Assembly: GCA_022842445.1 (NCBI GenBank)
Contig: JALHPO010000003.1
Coordinates: forward strand, 62,001 to 126,000
Direction: 5' to 3'
From: Nitrospira sp.
GTDB lineage: Bacteria > Nitrospirota > Nitrospiria > Nitrospirales > Nitrospiraceae
Length of the DNA stretch: 64,000 nt
Part shown: positions 36,448 through 45,617 of the stretch, in pieces
Position numbering within the stretch: the first letter of the stretch is position 1
Layout of the letters: each line of letters starts with the position of its first letter
The notes under the pieces: model-generated
Database searches by the model: none
What the model was told of the DNA's origin: nothing
What the model saw: only the letters and a program-made list of their open reading frames with translations
Made by a program: the position numbers and the translations under genes

Positions 36448-37053
36448 CTATTCAGAAATAGTCACGGTCATCTCAACACGCTCTTTGGGATTGTCCCGTT
36501 CATCACGAGGCAAGTTGACGATCTTATCTGTCACGCCAATGCCCCTGACGACTTCACCGAATACGGAATACTTGTTATCGAGAAACCGGGAATCCTCAAC
36601 CACAATAAAAAACTGCGAGCCGGCCGTGTCCGGATCGTTGGCCCGTGCCATCGAGACAGTCCCACGTTTATGCGGCATATCGCTGAACTCGGCTTTGATG
36701 GAGTATCCCGGCCCACCCTGTCCATAGGTATCTTTCTTGAGTGAGTCCTTGGTATTCGGGTCACCACCCTGGATCATGAAACCGGGAATCACACGATGAA
36801 AAATTGTTCCGTTATAGAAACCATCCTTCGCCAGCTTGATAAAATTCGCTACATGTTTCGGCGCCACATCGGGAAGAAACTTCACTTCGATATCGCCGAA
36901 TTTCGTCTTGATGATCGCCCGAGGTCCTTTGGATGTTTCCGCTTTCGGCGCCGTTGATTTATCCGCCGCCATAACCAACCCGGCGCTCAAAAAGAGAATC
37001 GCACTACCGATCAATACTGCCACCGGCATCATCGGCCCAATTCGCTTCCACAT
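36448..37053 (-). CDS. Exported cyclophilin-type peptidyl-prolyl isomerase
   Basis: The product has 201 residues. I chose ATG 37053 because GGGAGG lies upstream and the N-terminus (MWKRIGPMMPVAVLIGSAILFLSAGLVMA) is a signal peptide. Cyclophilin blocks are FKTxx-like DIEVKFLPDVAPKHVANF, NGTIFHRVIPGFMIQGGDP, RGTVSMARANDPDTAGSQFFI and KYSVFGEVVRG. It catalyses proline isomerisation in exported proteins. It ends the rnc-containing run and is separated from rnc by 63 nt. Confidence 0.92.
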   Translation of the reverse strand: MWKRIGPMMPVAVLIGSAILFLSAGLVMAADKSTAPKAETSKGPRAIIKTKFGDIEVKFLPDVAPKHVANFIKLAKDGFYNGTIFHRVIPGFMIQGGDPNTKDSLKKDTYGQGGPGYSIKAEFSDMPHKRGTVSMARANDPDTAGSQFFIVVEDSRFLDNKYSVFGEVVRGIGVTDKIVNLPRDERDNPKERVEMTVTISE

Positions 37054-37116
37054 TGTCAGCCTCCCCTCTCTCAGAAACCTGAAATCCGTTGCAGACCGTC
37101 GCACACGCGAGTCGCC

Positions 37117-37824
37117 TTAGCGGTCCGACTGCTCCAGGGCCAGTTTCGCCGCTGCCTGCTCTGCTTCTTTCTTACTGTGTCCCTGCCCATACCCCACAAC
37201 CTGCTCTCCCACCGACACTTCGACGCAAAACAGCTTCTGATGATCCGGCCCTGTTTCGCGCACAGTGACATACCTCGGCAACAACTCATATTGTCTCTGA
37301 CACCACTCCTGAAACCGCGTCTTATAGTCATCATCTCCCGGCTTCGTCTGTAAGGATTCGATGTGCCCCAACTCCTCCGACAACGCATCAAGCGTAAAGA
37401 TCCGGCCGGCTTCAAGCCCTCCGTCGAGATAGACTGCGGCAATCACCGCCTCCAGCCCATCGGCCAGCAATGATGTTTTCTCTCTCCCCTTAGACAGCTC
37501 TTCACCCCGACCGAGCCGCAGCCGGACACCGAGATCAAGCCGCCTGGCGGCTGCAGCGAGTGAAGGTTCACTGACAAGCTTGGCTTTGAGTTTCGACAGA
37601 GCGCCTTCACTGAGTTGGGGATACCGCGTCGCCAGATAGTCGCTCACGATGAGCGACAGGACCGCATCCCCCAGAAACTCGAGCCGCTCATTATGGTTTT
37701 GGCTCGACCCCTTACGCTCGTTCACGTAGGACTTGTGCGTCAGCGCTTCGTCCAGAAGAGTCGAGTCGTTGAATCGATACTTAAACGGAGCGGAAGAAGA
37801 GTCGGCTGAAGACGCCGGCATCAT
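37117..37824 (-). CDS. rnc: Ribonuclease III
   Basis: The endonuclease cleaves double-stranded RNA in rRNA and mRNA processing. The signature NERLEFLGDAVLSLIVSDYL lies near residue 45. ADGLEAVIAAVYLDGG has the second acidic set. The C-terminal dsRNA-binding domain ends VVGYGQGHSKKEAEQAAAKLAL. At 235 residues the length is normal. It lies 12 nt after fabF. Confidence 0.95.
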   Translation of the reverse strand: MMPASSADSSSAPFKYRFNDSTLLDEALTHKSYVNERKGSSQNHNERLEFLGDAVLSLIVSDYLATRYPQLSEGALSKLKAKLVSEPSLAAAARRLDLGVRLRLGRGEELSKGREKTSLLADGLEAVIAAVYLDGGLEAGRIFTLDALSEELGHIESLQTKPGDDDYKTRFQEWCQRQYELLPRYVTVRETGPDHQKLFCVEVSVGEQVVGYGQGHSKKEAEQAAAKLALEQSDR

Positions 37825-37836
37825 GGTCGGAATAGA

Positions 37837-39087
37837 CTAACCATCCACGCGTTTAAAGATCAAACAGGCATTCACGCCGCCGAATCCAAAGGAATTGGAC
37901 AAGGCTGCCTTGATCGCCACCGGCCTGGCCTTGTTGGGCACATAATCCAAATCACACGCCGGGTCAGGATTCTCAAGGTTGATCGTGGGCGGGAGAATCC
38001 CGTGAAACAACGCCAGAATACTGAACACCGCCTCAATTCCACCCGCCGCACCCAGCAAATGTCCGGTCATGGACTTCGTCGAGCTGACAGGAATCCCATA
38101 CGCACGCTCGCCGAACACTGTCTTGATGGCATGCGTCTCGATCGCGTCCGCCATCGTGGATGTCCCGTGCGCGTTGATATAGCCGATCTGCTCTTTGCCG
38201 ATGCCGGCATCCTTGAGGGCCAACTCCATACAACGGACTGCGCCCTCTCCTCCTTCAGGCGGCGCGGTAATGTGATAGGCATCACTGTTCATACCGTATC
38301 CGGCCACTTCCCCGTAAATCCGCGCGCCGCGCCTGCGCGCATGTTCCAACTCCTCGATCACGACCACGCCGGCCCCTTCCCCCAGCACAAACCCATCCCG
38401 ATCCTTATCGAACGGACGGCTGGCCCTCGTCGGCTCGTCGTTTCTAAACGATAGCGCCTTGGCTGACGCAAATCCTGCGACTCCCAGCGGTGTCACGGCG
38501 GCTTCGGCGCCACCCGCAACCATGACATCCGCATCGCCTCGCTGAATAAGCCGGTACGCATCTCCGATACAATGGTTGCCTGTCGCGCAGGCCGTCACCG
38601 CACACGCGTTCGGCCCTTTGGCTCCGATTCGAATCGCCACCTGGCCGGAAGCCAGATTGATGATCGTCATCGGAATAAAGAATGGGGACACCCGTCCCGG
38701 CCCCTTTTCCTTAAGGACATCGTGATAGTGTTCGATTGATCCGAGACCGCCGATCCCCGAACCGATATAGACACCTACCTTGGTCGCTTCTTCCGGAGCA
38801 ACTTTCAGTCCTGCATCCTCCACAGCCAACTGGGCGGCGCCGACGGCGTAGTGAATGAAGGTGTCCATCTTCTTGATTTCTTTTTTCTCAATGAACCGGG
38901 CCGGATCAAAATCGGTGACTTCCCCGGCAATCTGTGCATCATACCCGGCCGGATCAAAGCGAGTGATCCTCCGGATCCCCGACTCTCCAGCACAGAGAGC
39001 GTTCCATGTTTTTTCGACACCCGTACCGAGGGGAGTCACTAATCCCAGGCCGGTCACAACAACTCGGCGTGTAGGTTGATCAGGCAT
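37837..39087 (-). CDS. fabF: 3-Oxoacyl-ACP synthase II
   Basis: This condensing enzyme (416 residues) elongates acyl-ACP. The catalytic Cys lies in [17 protein letters not shown]; His residues lie in [17 protein letters not shown] and [14 protein letters not shown]. The frame opens with GTG 39090 directly before ATG 39087; I chose the ATG. It lies 14 nt after acpP. It belongs to the plsX-fab-acpP operon. Confidence 0.96.
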   Translation of the reverse strand: MPDQPTRRVVVTGLGLVTPLGTGVEKTWNALCAGESGIRRITRFDPAGYDAQIAGEVTDFDPARFIEKKEIKKMDTFIHYAVGAAQLAVEDAGLKVAPEEATKVGVYIGSGIGGLGSIEHYHDVLKEKGPGRVSPFFIPMTIINLASGQVAIRIGAKGPNACAVTACATGNHCIGDAYRLIQRGDADVMVAGGAEAAVTPLGVAGFASAKALSFRNDEPTRASRPFDKDRDGFVLGEGAGVVVIEELEHARRRGARIYGEVAGYGMNSDAYHITAPPEGGEGAVRCMELALKDAGIGKEQIGYINAHGTSTMADAIETHAIKTVFGERAYGIPVSSTKSMTGHLLGAAGGIEAVFSILALFHGILPPTINLENPDPACDLDYVPNKARPVAIKAALSNSFGFGGVNACLIFKRVDG

Positions 39088-39101
39088 CACAGAGACGGGC
39101 C

Positions 39102-39335
39102 TTATGATTTTTCCTTGATGTAATCCAGGGCCTTTCCAACCGTGAGAATCTTCTCCGCATCCTCATCCGGAATCTCGATCGAGAACTCCTCTTCAAGCGC
39201 CATCACCAGCTCGACCGTGTCGAGCGAATCGGCGCCGAGGTCTTCGACGAAGGACGCCTCAGGGGTCACCTCATCCTCCTCCACACCAAGCTGCTCGGCA
39301 ATAATCTTTTTTACACGTTCCTCAACGGTTGCCAT
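39102..39335 (-). CDS. acpP: Acyl carrier protein
   Basis: The carrier has 77 residues and is strongly acidic. The phosphopantetheine serine lies in [19 protein letters not shown]. It carries growing acyl chains for the Fab enzymes encoded on both sides. Length and start ([17 protein letters not shown]) are typical. Confidence 0.97.
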   Translation of the reverse strand: MATVEERVKKIIAEQLGVEEDEVTPEASFVEDLGADSLDTVELVMALEEEFSIEIPDEDAEKILTVGKALDYIKEKS

Positions 39336-39426
39336 TGCTCTCCCTACCTCCTTCCCCGATAGGACTCACTCGTCGCCGTCACATGGGGATCTGTCACGGC
39401 CATACATTGAAATCGGCTCCGATGCC

Positions 39427-40170
39427 TCACGCCATCAACATTCCACCGTTTACATGTAACACGTGGCCGGTAATATAGGCCGCGTCTTCGGACACGAGAA
39501 ACCGCACAGCCGCCGCGATGTCCGCCGGTGTACCAAGCCGGCCCAACGGAATCTGCTTCTGCAGCGTCTCTTTCACATCCGCCGGCAACCCATGGGTCAT
39601 CGCAGTATCGATAAAGCCCGGAGCCACGGCATTGACCGTAACATTGCGGCTGGCATATTCCCGTCCAACCGTTTTGGTAAAGCCGATGACGGCCGCCTTC
39701 GACGCCGCGTAATTGGCCTGCCCTGCGTTGCCCATTACCCCCACGATCGATGCAATATTAACGATACGACCATACCGCTGCTTAGTCATCGCCTGCAAGA
39801 CCGCCTTCGTACAATTGAAGGTTCCGTTGAGATTGACCTGAAGCACCAGGTTCCAATCCTCTTCTTTCATGCGCAGCAAGAGGCCATCACGGGTAATACC
39901 GGCATTGTTGACCAGGATATCGACTTTCCCCCACGCCTTGAGTACCTGCTCAACCATCGCTTTGGTGTCATCGGCCTCCGCGACGTTGACTTTGACATTC
40001 AACGCCCTCCGCCCCAGCTTCTCAACTGCGTTCACGGTTTCGAGGGAACGGCCCGGATCAATATCACCGACCACGATATCTGCTCCTGCTTGCGCAAGGG
40101 TTTCAGCAATGGCCCGACCGATTCCCTGCGCGGCACCAGTAACAATTGCAACCCTTCCCTGCAAAGACAT
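39427..40170 (-). CDS. fabG: 3-Oxoacyl-ACP reductase
   Basis: This SDR-family NADPH reductase has 247 residues. The cofactor motif is VTGAAQGIGRAIA, followed by NNAGITRDGLL. The catalytic Tyr and Lys lie in GQANYAASKAAVIGF. VAPGFIDTAMT matches the C-terminal signature. It lies between fabD and acpP in the operon. Confidence 0.96.
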   Translation of the reverse strand: MSLQGRVAIVTGAAQGIGRAIAETLAQAGADIVVGDIDPGRSLETVNAVEKLGRRALNVKVNVAEADDTKAMVEQVLKAWGKVDILVNNAGITRDGLLLRMKEEDWNLVLQVNLNGTFNCTKAVLQAMTKQRYGRIVNIASIVGVMGNAGQANYAASKAAVIGFTKTVGREYASRNVTVNAVAPGFIDTAMTHGLPADVKETLQKQIPLGRLGTPADIAAAVRFLVSEDAAYITGHVLHVNGGMLMA

Positions 40171-40240
40171 AACCGACTCCTGCTCGAAGCTTGAAAATTA
40201 GACGCACACGTATCGATGCACGCTACTCACTTGCCGACTT

Positions 40241-41179
40241 TCACCTGTTCACGTTGTTCAAGGTGGTTTCCAGCGACTTAGGATCGTTCACATTCATCAG
40301 ACGCACCTCGGGAAGAATACGCTTGATTAAGCCGGTCAGCACCGCCCCCGGCCCTACCTCCACGAACGTTGTCACCCCCATCGCACCCATGGTCCTGACC
40401 GTGTCTTCCCATAGCACGGAAGACGGCAATTGCTTGACCAACGACGCGTGGATTTCGTTCGCTCGGCTGATCGCCCGTGCCTCAGCATTATTGATGAGGG
40501 GCGACCGAAGGTCCGACCAGCGGATTGCCGCCAGGTCTGTGGCCAATCGATCGGCCGCGCGTTGCATCAATGGCGTATGTACCGGCACACTCACCGGCAA
40601 AGGAATCGCCTTCTTGCAGCCTTTTTCTTTGGCCAACTCGATAGCCCGTTCCACCGCCGCCTTTTCACCGGCAATCACGACCTGGCCCGGCGAATTAAAA
40701 TTGGCGGCAGCCACGACTCCAACCACTGATGCCTCTCGACAAACATCTTTGACGACATCCGGCGTCAACCCCAACAACGCGGCGACAAGACCTGTACCCG
40801 GAGCCACGGCTTCTGACATATAGCGGCCGCGCTTTTGGACTAATCCGACTGCATCTCGAAACGACACACCACCTGCCGCCACGAGCGCCGAATACTCACC
40901 CAAACTGTGACCTGCCACTGCAATTGGTTGTATCCCGGCTGATTCCATTGTTTTCAACGCAGCGATACTGCTCACCAACAGAGCCGGCTGCGTATACTCC
41001 GTCAAATTGAGCCGTTCTGCCGGGCCCTCAAAACAGAGCGTAGCACTGTCATACCCCAGCACCGCCGAGGCTTCCTCGTAGACTTGCTTGATTGCCGGAT
41101 GAGCCTCGCACAGCGATTTGCCCATCCCCACAGATTGCGAACCTTGGCCTGGGAATACCAGACCGATGCCGGATGCCAT
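40241..41179 (-). CDS. fabD: Malonyl-CoA:ACP transacylase
   Basis: The enzyme loads malonate onto ACP. FPGQGSQSVGMG starts the domain. The catalytic serine lies in VAGHSLGEYSALV, and PVHTPLMQ carries the catalytic His. It has 312 residues, the usual length. It lies 74 nt after fabH and 70 nt before fabG. Confidence 0.95.
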   Translation of the reverse strand: MASGIGLVFPGQGSQSVGMGKSLCEAHPAIKQVYEEASAVLGYDSATLCFEGPAERLNLTEYTQPALLVSSIAALKTMESAGIQPIAVAGHSLGEYSALVAAGGVSFRDAVGLVQKRGRYMSEAVAPGTGLVAALLGLTPDVVKDVCREASVVGVVAAANFNSPGQVVIAGEKAAVERAIELAKEKGCKKAIPLPVSVPVHTPLMQRAADRLATDLAAIRWSDLRSPLINNAEARAISRANEIHASLVKQLPSSVLWEDTVRTMGAMGVTTFVEVGPGAVLTGLIKRILPEVRLMNVNDPKSLETTLNNVNR

Positions 41180-41253
41180 AGGCTGTTAGATATCTTAGAA
41201 TTGCCCTGGAATGTCAACGGGAAAAAGTTTTGAGCATGCCGACGGCAGCACCA

Positions 41254-42228
41254 TTACCACCGGATCATGGCAGAGGCCCACGTCAGCCCGGCCCCAAACG
41301 CGCCAAGCATGACCAGCGATCCGTCCCTGATACGCCCCGCGCGCACCGCTTCATCCAACGCGATGGGAATCGACGCGGCCGACGTATTGCCATACCGGTC
41401 GAGATTGAGCATCACTTTTTCTGCTGGAAGACCGAGGCGCTCCATGACCGCGGTGAGAATCCTGAGATTGGCCTGGTGGGGCACATATAAATCAAGGTCT
41501 TCCACACGAAGATGATTCGCAGCCAAGGTTTCCCTGGCGATCTCTTCGAGATTCCGCACCGCGACCTTGAAGGTTTCATGCCCCTTCATCTTGATACACT
41601 GCATTCGTTCCGCAATGGTTTTCTCAGACGGCGGCATCCGAGACCCGCCCCCTGGTACGGCGATCAGTTCATTCAAATTTCCATCGGAGCGAAGGTGTGT
41701 AGACAGAATGCCCCGCTCTCCATCACCCGCACTGACAACCGCCGCTCCAGCCCCGTCCCCAAATAAAACACAGGTATTTCGGTCCGTCCAATCTGTAATA
41801 GCGGACATGACTTCCGACCCGATCACCAGGACATGACGCATCCCGGCCTTCACATACGCATCAGCCACCGACAGCGCATAGACAAAGCCGCAACATGCAG
41901 CCGCAATGTCACAGGCCGCTGCCTTGGTCGCACCGAGTTGATGCTGCACCAGACAAGCCGTCGATGGAAGCGGATAGTCTCCCGTACAGGTGGCAACCAA
42001 GACCATATCGAGCTCAGTAGGGGGAAGACCTGCCGCCGCCAATGCACGCTTTCCAGCTTGGACGGCCAAATCCGAGCATGCCTCTCCGGCACCTGCGATA
42101 TGCCGTTCTCGGATGCCGGTCCGTTCACGAATCCACTCATCCGAAGTCGCCACCATGCGTTCGAGATCCGCATTCGTCAGCACTTTGACAGGTGCGTACG
42201 AGCCTGTGCCAGTAATGCGCGACTTCAT
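41254..42228 (-). CDS. fabH: 3-Oxoacyl-ACP synthase III
   Basis: The initiating condensing enzyme joins acetyl-CoA and malonyl-ACP. The catalytic Cys lies in CDIAAACCGFVYAL; His in YVPHQANLRI; Asn in RYGNTSAASIP. At 324 residues it is normal. ATGA overlap with plsX indicates coupling. Confidence 0.96.
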   Translation of the reverse strand: MKSRITGTGSYAPVKVLTNADLERMVATSDEWIRERTGIRERHIAGAGEACSDLAVQAGKRALAAAGLPPTELDMVLVATCTGDYPLPSTACLVQHQLGATKAAACDIAAACCGFVYALSVADAYVKAGMRHVLVIGSEVMSAITDWTDRNTCVLFGDGAGAAVVSAGDGERGILSTHLRSDGNLNELIAVPGGGSRMPPSEKTIAERMQCIKMKGHETFKVAVRNLEEIARETLAANHLRVEDLDLYVPHQANLRILTAVMERLGLPAEKVMLNLDRYGNTSAASIPIALDEAVRAGRIRDGSLVMLGAFGAGLTWASAMIRW

Positions 42229-43244
42229 ATTTCCTGCTCCACCGGAGGACCAGCAAGACTGCCTTCGATATTTCGCTGAATAAGTTCTTGTACCCGTCCT
42301 TCAGCCATGCCTTTGGCCCGGCGAATGGCGTTCTTGATGGCTTTTGCCGACGACCGGCCATGGCAAATGATTGTAATACCGTTGACTCCAAGCAACGGTG
42401 CACCGCCGAACTCGGCATAATCGATCCGCCGCTTGAGTTTCTTCAGGGGAGCTGCGATCAGGGGATAGGCCAGCCGTCCAAGCAGGGAGCCTGAAATCTC
42501 CTTGAGCAACAATTTGCTGATCGTCTCGGCAACGCCTTCGGATATCTTCAACGCAACGTTTCCAATGAACCCATCGCACACCACCACATCCGCATTTCCG
42601 CTGTATACCTCGCGCCCCTCGACATTGCCGACGAAATTCAACGAACTCGCCTTTAATAACTTAAAGGCTTCCTTCGTGACCTCATTGCCTTTGCTGTCCT
42701 CTTCGCCAATACTCAGCAGGCCGACACGGGGATTGGGCTTGCCGAATAAATACTTCCCGTACTCATTCCCCATCACGGCAAACTGATGAAGATCCTTCGC
42801 GCCACAATCAACATTCGCCCCCACATCAAGAATGATCGCTTCACCGGTCACCGTCGGCAAACTGGTGGCAATCGCCGGTCGTTCCACGCCTTTCGTCAGC
42901 CCCAATACAAAAAATGAGGCGACCATGCTGGCTCCCGTGTTGCCTGGACTCACGACGGCATCGGCTTCACCGCTCTTCACCATTCCGGTGGCAACCCAAA
43001 TCGACGAGTCCCGCTTCTTTCGGACCATGGCCGCAGGAGATTCCTCCATGGTAACAACTTGGGACGCATGACGAATGGACACGCGGGCATCGTTATAGCC
43101 GAGACGGCCGCATTCTTGTTTCAGCATCGTCTCGTCGCCGACGAGAATGACCTCGACATCCGACTCACTGATGGCCTGGAAAGCGCCTTCGATGCAGGGA
43201 GCCGGACCATGGTCGCCTCCCACCGCGTCAAGTGCGATCTTCAT
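42225..43244 (-). CDS. plsX: Phosphate acyltransferase
   Basis: The enzyme forms acyl-phosphate from acyl-ACP for phospholipid synthesis. I chose ATG 43244 (MKIALDAVGGDHGPAP), the family's standard start; GTG 43262 is in frame but neither has a clear ribosome site. Blocks are VVSPGNTGASMVASFFVLG and VVCDGFIGNVALKISEG. It has 339 residues. It leads into fabH in a classic order. Confidence 0.93.
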   Translation of the reverse strand: MKIALDAVGGDHGPAPCIEGAFQAISESDVEVILVGDETMLKQECGRLGYNDARVSIRHASQVVTMEESPAAMVRKKRDSSIWVATGMVKSGEADAVVSPGNTGASMVASFFVLGLTKGVERPAIATSLPTVTGEAIILDVGANVDCGAKDLHQFAVMGNEYGKYLFGKPNPRVGLLSIGEEDSKGNEVTKEAFKLLKASSLNFVGNVEGREVYSGNADVVVCDGFIGNVALKISEGVAETISKLLLKEISGSLLGRLAYPLIAAPLKKLKRRIDYAEFGGAPLLGVNGITIICHGRSSAKAIKNAIRRAKGMAEGRVQELIQRNIEGSLAGPPVEQEI

Positions 43245-43517
43245 GCGGGATGAGGTGGTCACGGCTGGTGTCGGATCAACCGGCTGTCCATATGCAGTTT
43301 TTCTGATTCGACGGACACGGCAGAGCGTTGAGCCTCATGCGAGGATTTGCGCAACGAAGAGGAAGCAGAACCTGGCGCACGGCTCTCCCATCCACGTCCT
43401 GTGACAAATTGGGGACCGGCGGATGTGCGCCAATGTGCTGCCGAATAGAAGCGGCCTACGACAGTCGCGCCACCCGCCGGAGTCAGGCCGATGTCACAGA
43501 GCACAGTGCACCTTCCG

Positions 43518-43703
43518 TTACGCTTCTTCGACTTGAATGACAGCCTTGCCCTTGTATGTCCCGCAGTTCAAACACGTATAGTGCGGCAGTTTCAACTCGT
43601 GGCACTGGGGACAGACCGACATCCCCGGAGGCGTCATACGCAGCTTTTGCGTCCGGCGCTTATCTCGTCTCGCTCGTGAGTGTTTATGTTTCGGATTGGG
43701 CAT
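43518..43703 (-). CDS. rpmF: 50S ribosomal protein L32
   Basis: The product has 61 residues. The start MPNPKHKHSRARRDKRRTQ is diagnostic. A zinc-ribbon C-x2-C...C-x2-C (VCPQCHE and TCLNCGTYKG) is present. It lies between the DUF177 gene and plsX, the common bacterial order. Confidence 0.96.
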   Translation of the reverse strand: MPNPKHKHSRARRDKRRTQKLRMTPPGMSVCPQCHELKLPHYTCLNCGTYKGKAVIQVEEA

Positions 43704-43736
43704 GGCAACTCCTTCTTCGAGCCACTGCCGGGCCTT

Positions 43737-44330
43737 TCACTGACCGGCAGGCTCTTGCAACTTTTCTTTCATGCCGCGCAGAACTTGAAACGGACTTCCC
43801 GTCGGTTCCGCGGCGCAGCGACACGGCCCCTCATTTAAATTTTTCCCGCATTGGGCGCAGAGCCCAAGACATTCCTCGGCACACAGCGGATGCATTGGAG
43901 AAGCGAGAATCAACTGCTCACGAAGCATCGGCGCCAGATCGAGCTGATCACCCGTGTAATAGTACAAATCATCGTCCGGCTCTTCCAGCTTGGGTTCAAC
44001 TGCCGGCGCTGTTTTCTTCTTCCATCCAGCATCTTGTTTTGCTGCGGGTGCCGCAGCCTTGATTTCCCGTTCATAGGCAGCGCGCACAGAGAAGGCGATG
44101 GGACTCTCAAAATCCTTCAGACAGCGCACACATTGATGAACTGCCGTTCCTTCCACAACTCCCGTCAGGCAGATCGTGCGTTCGACCGATCGAAGATCCA
44201 GCCCCACCGACAATGTTCCACCAATAGACACGTCCGCATCGGTGAGTCCCAGCTCTTCAGCCGTCAGATTTCCTGAGAGTGAAACGCCGTCCGCCGTGAT
44301 ATCTGCAATCTTGGGTGTGAGTAGATCCAT
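43737..44330 (-). CDS. DUF177 (YceD) family protein
   Basis: The product has 197 residues. I chose ATG 44330 (MDLLTPKIADITADGVSLSG); the frame extends to 44387. The core is VHQCVRCLKDFESPIAFSV with DDLYYYTGDQLDLAPMLREQLILASPMHPLCAEECLGLCAQCGKNLN. The acidic DLAPMLREQ and Cys-rich LCxxxCxGLCxxCG are the DUF177 signature. Plant and bacterial relatives have been linked to 23S rRNA accumulation. It immediately precedes rpmF, as in many bacteria. Confidence 0.92.
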   Translation of the reverse strand: MDLLTPKIADITADGVSLSGNLTAEELGLTDADVSIGGTLSVGLDLRSVERTICLTGVVEGTAVHQCVRCLKDFESPIAFSVRAAYEREIKAAAPAAKQDAGWKKKTAPAVEPKLEEPDDDLYYYTGDQLDLAPMLREQLILASPMHPLCAEECLGLCAQCGKNLNEGPCRCAAEPTGSPFQVLRGMKEKLQEPAGQ

Positions 44331-44392
44331 CCCGATCCCCAGCGACTCACCGCCGCCCCGCTCCAATACGCTGCAATCACCGGTCACGCTTG

Positions 44393-44653
44393 TTATCGCT
44401 CCTCTGCGAAACTGATGATGGCAATATGGCGAGCCCGCTTGACGGCGACGGTCAACTCACGTTGATGGCGCATGCAGTTTCCAGAAATACGTCGCGGGAC
44501 GATCCGCCCCCGCTCAGTCAGGAAATTTCTCAGCAACCCGGCGTCCTTGAAATCGATCGGAGCCTTCTCCAGGCAAAAGCGGCACGGCCGCCTCCGCTGA
44601 AACAATCTGCCTCCGCCCCCGCCACGCTCACTGTCGTTACTCCGTTCCATCAC
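44393..44653 (-). CDS. rpsR: 30S ribosomal protein S18
   Basis: The product has 86 residues. The N-terminal part has RRRPCRFC; a further Cys lies in [21 protein letters not shown]. These cysteines fit the zinc-binding version of S18. An N-terminal Gly-rich extension (ERGGGGGR) precedes the core. It lies in rpsF-ssb-rpsR order. Confidence 0.95.
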   Translation of the reverse strand: MMERSNDSERGGGGGRLFQRRRPCRFCLEKAPIDFKDAGLLRNFLTERGRIVPRRISGNCMRHQRELTVAVKRARHIAIISFAEER

Positions 44654-44674
44654 TGCCTCCTCATTCCTACGCGC

Positions 44675-45076
44675 TCAACCTTGTTCATCCATGTCATAGC
44701 CGGGCTCATCGTGAGCCGGAGGCTCTGCACCGGCAGTCCCACCCTCTTGACGTTTGGGCATAAACGTCACAGCCTGCGCGACGACTTCGTGCTTGCTGCG
44801 CTTTTGACCGTCTTCGGTTTCCCATCGTCGCTGCTGTAGCCGTCCCTCGACGATTGCACCGTTGCCCTTACTGAGATACTGCCCGCAATGTTCCGCTTGC
44901 TTGCCGAACACCACGATATCGACGAAACAAACTTCTTCCTTCAGATCCTCGCCCTGTTTGAACCGTCGGCTCACGGCAAGGCCGAAACTCGCTACCGGCG
45001 TCCCGCTCGGTGTGTACCGCAGCTCGGGGTTCCGCGTGAGGTTCCCCATGAGAATGACTTTATTAAATCCGGCCAC
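44675..45076 (-). CDS. ssb: Single-stranded DNA-binding protein
   Basis: The product has 133 residues and an OB fold. The start MAGFNKVILMGNLTRNPELRYTPSG is typical; it uses GTG 45076 with AGGAG 8 nt upstream, inside the 3' end of rpsF (14-nt overlap). EEVCFVDIVVFGKQAEHCGQYL is a core block. The tail is short and ends YDMDEQG. It lacks the usual acidic tip ending in Pro-Phe that recruits partner proteins. Confidence 0.94.
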   Translation of the reverse strand: MAGFNKVILMGNLTRNPELRYTPSGTPVASFGLAVSRRFKQGEDLKEEVCFVDIVVFGKQAEHCGQYLSKGNGAIVEGRLQQRRWETEDGQKRSKHEVVAQAVTFMPKRQEGGTAGAEPPAHDEPGYDMDEQG

Positions 45077-45410
45077 CGTCGGACTCCTGTGCCGAGACTT
45101 CTAATGGACGGCGCTCCACCAATGGCTTCTCATGATGAATCGTCAGAAACTTGATAATGTTGTCTTCCAATCGATAGGCCCGCTCGAGTTCACCGACCGT
45201 GTTATTCGGCGCCTTGAAGTAGAAATAGGCATACGTGCCCTTCCGTTCCCGACGCACTTCATAGGCAAGTTTCTTTTTGCCTAAATTTTCAGCCTTAATG
45301 AACTGCGCACCGGTTTTATCGGCTACGCCTTTCATCTTCTCGATAAGGGTTTTGGTCTCCTCGTCGGAGACGGACGGACGGATAATGAACAGAGACTCGT
45401 AGAGCTCCAT
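45063..45410 (-). CDS. rpsF: 30S ribosomal protein S6
   Basis: The product has 115 residues. I chose ATG 45410 (MELYESLFIIRPSVSDEE) because AGGAGG lies 7 nt upstream; the longer frame to 45500 is rejected. ENLGKKKLAYEVRRERKGTYAYFYF is the conserved core. It starts the rpsF-ssb-rpsR run. Confidence 0.95.
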   Translation of the reverse strand: MELYESLFIIRPSVSDEETKTLIEKMKGVADKTGAQFIKAENLGKKKLAYEVRRERKGTYAYFYFKAPNNTVGELERAYRLEDNIIKFLTIHHEKPLVERRPLEVSAQESDGGRI

Positions 45411-45617
45411 GAAAGAATCCTCCTGGACAAAGGCCCCCGAACCGGTCGGGAGCGAGGTGTAAGGCGCCTCTCCGGCGCAACGACCGTGGAAAGGTAACAC
45501 AGGGATAGCAAAACAGTCAATTTCCAGCGACGCATCTCGGTACAGGCCGGGGAAAGATCAATCTCGTGGATACATGTCGTTCGCGTGGTGCGAAACTACC
45601 GGGAGGTCAAGTGGTAT

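Noticed and set aside
43259..43504. 81-codon minus-strand ORF between rpmF and plsX
   Set aside because: No ribosome site and a composition unlike a protein; the rpmF-plsX spacer is probably leader sequence.
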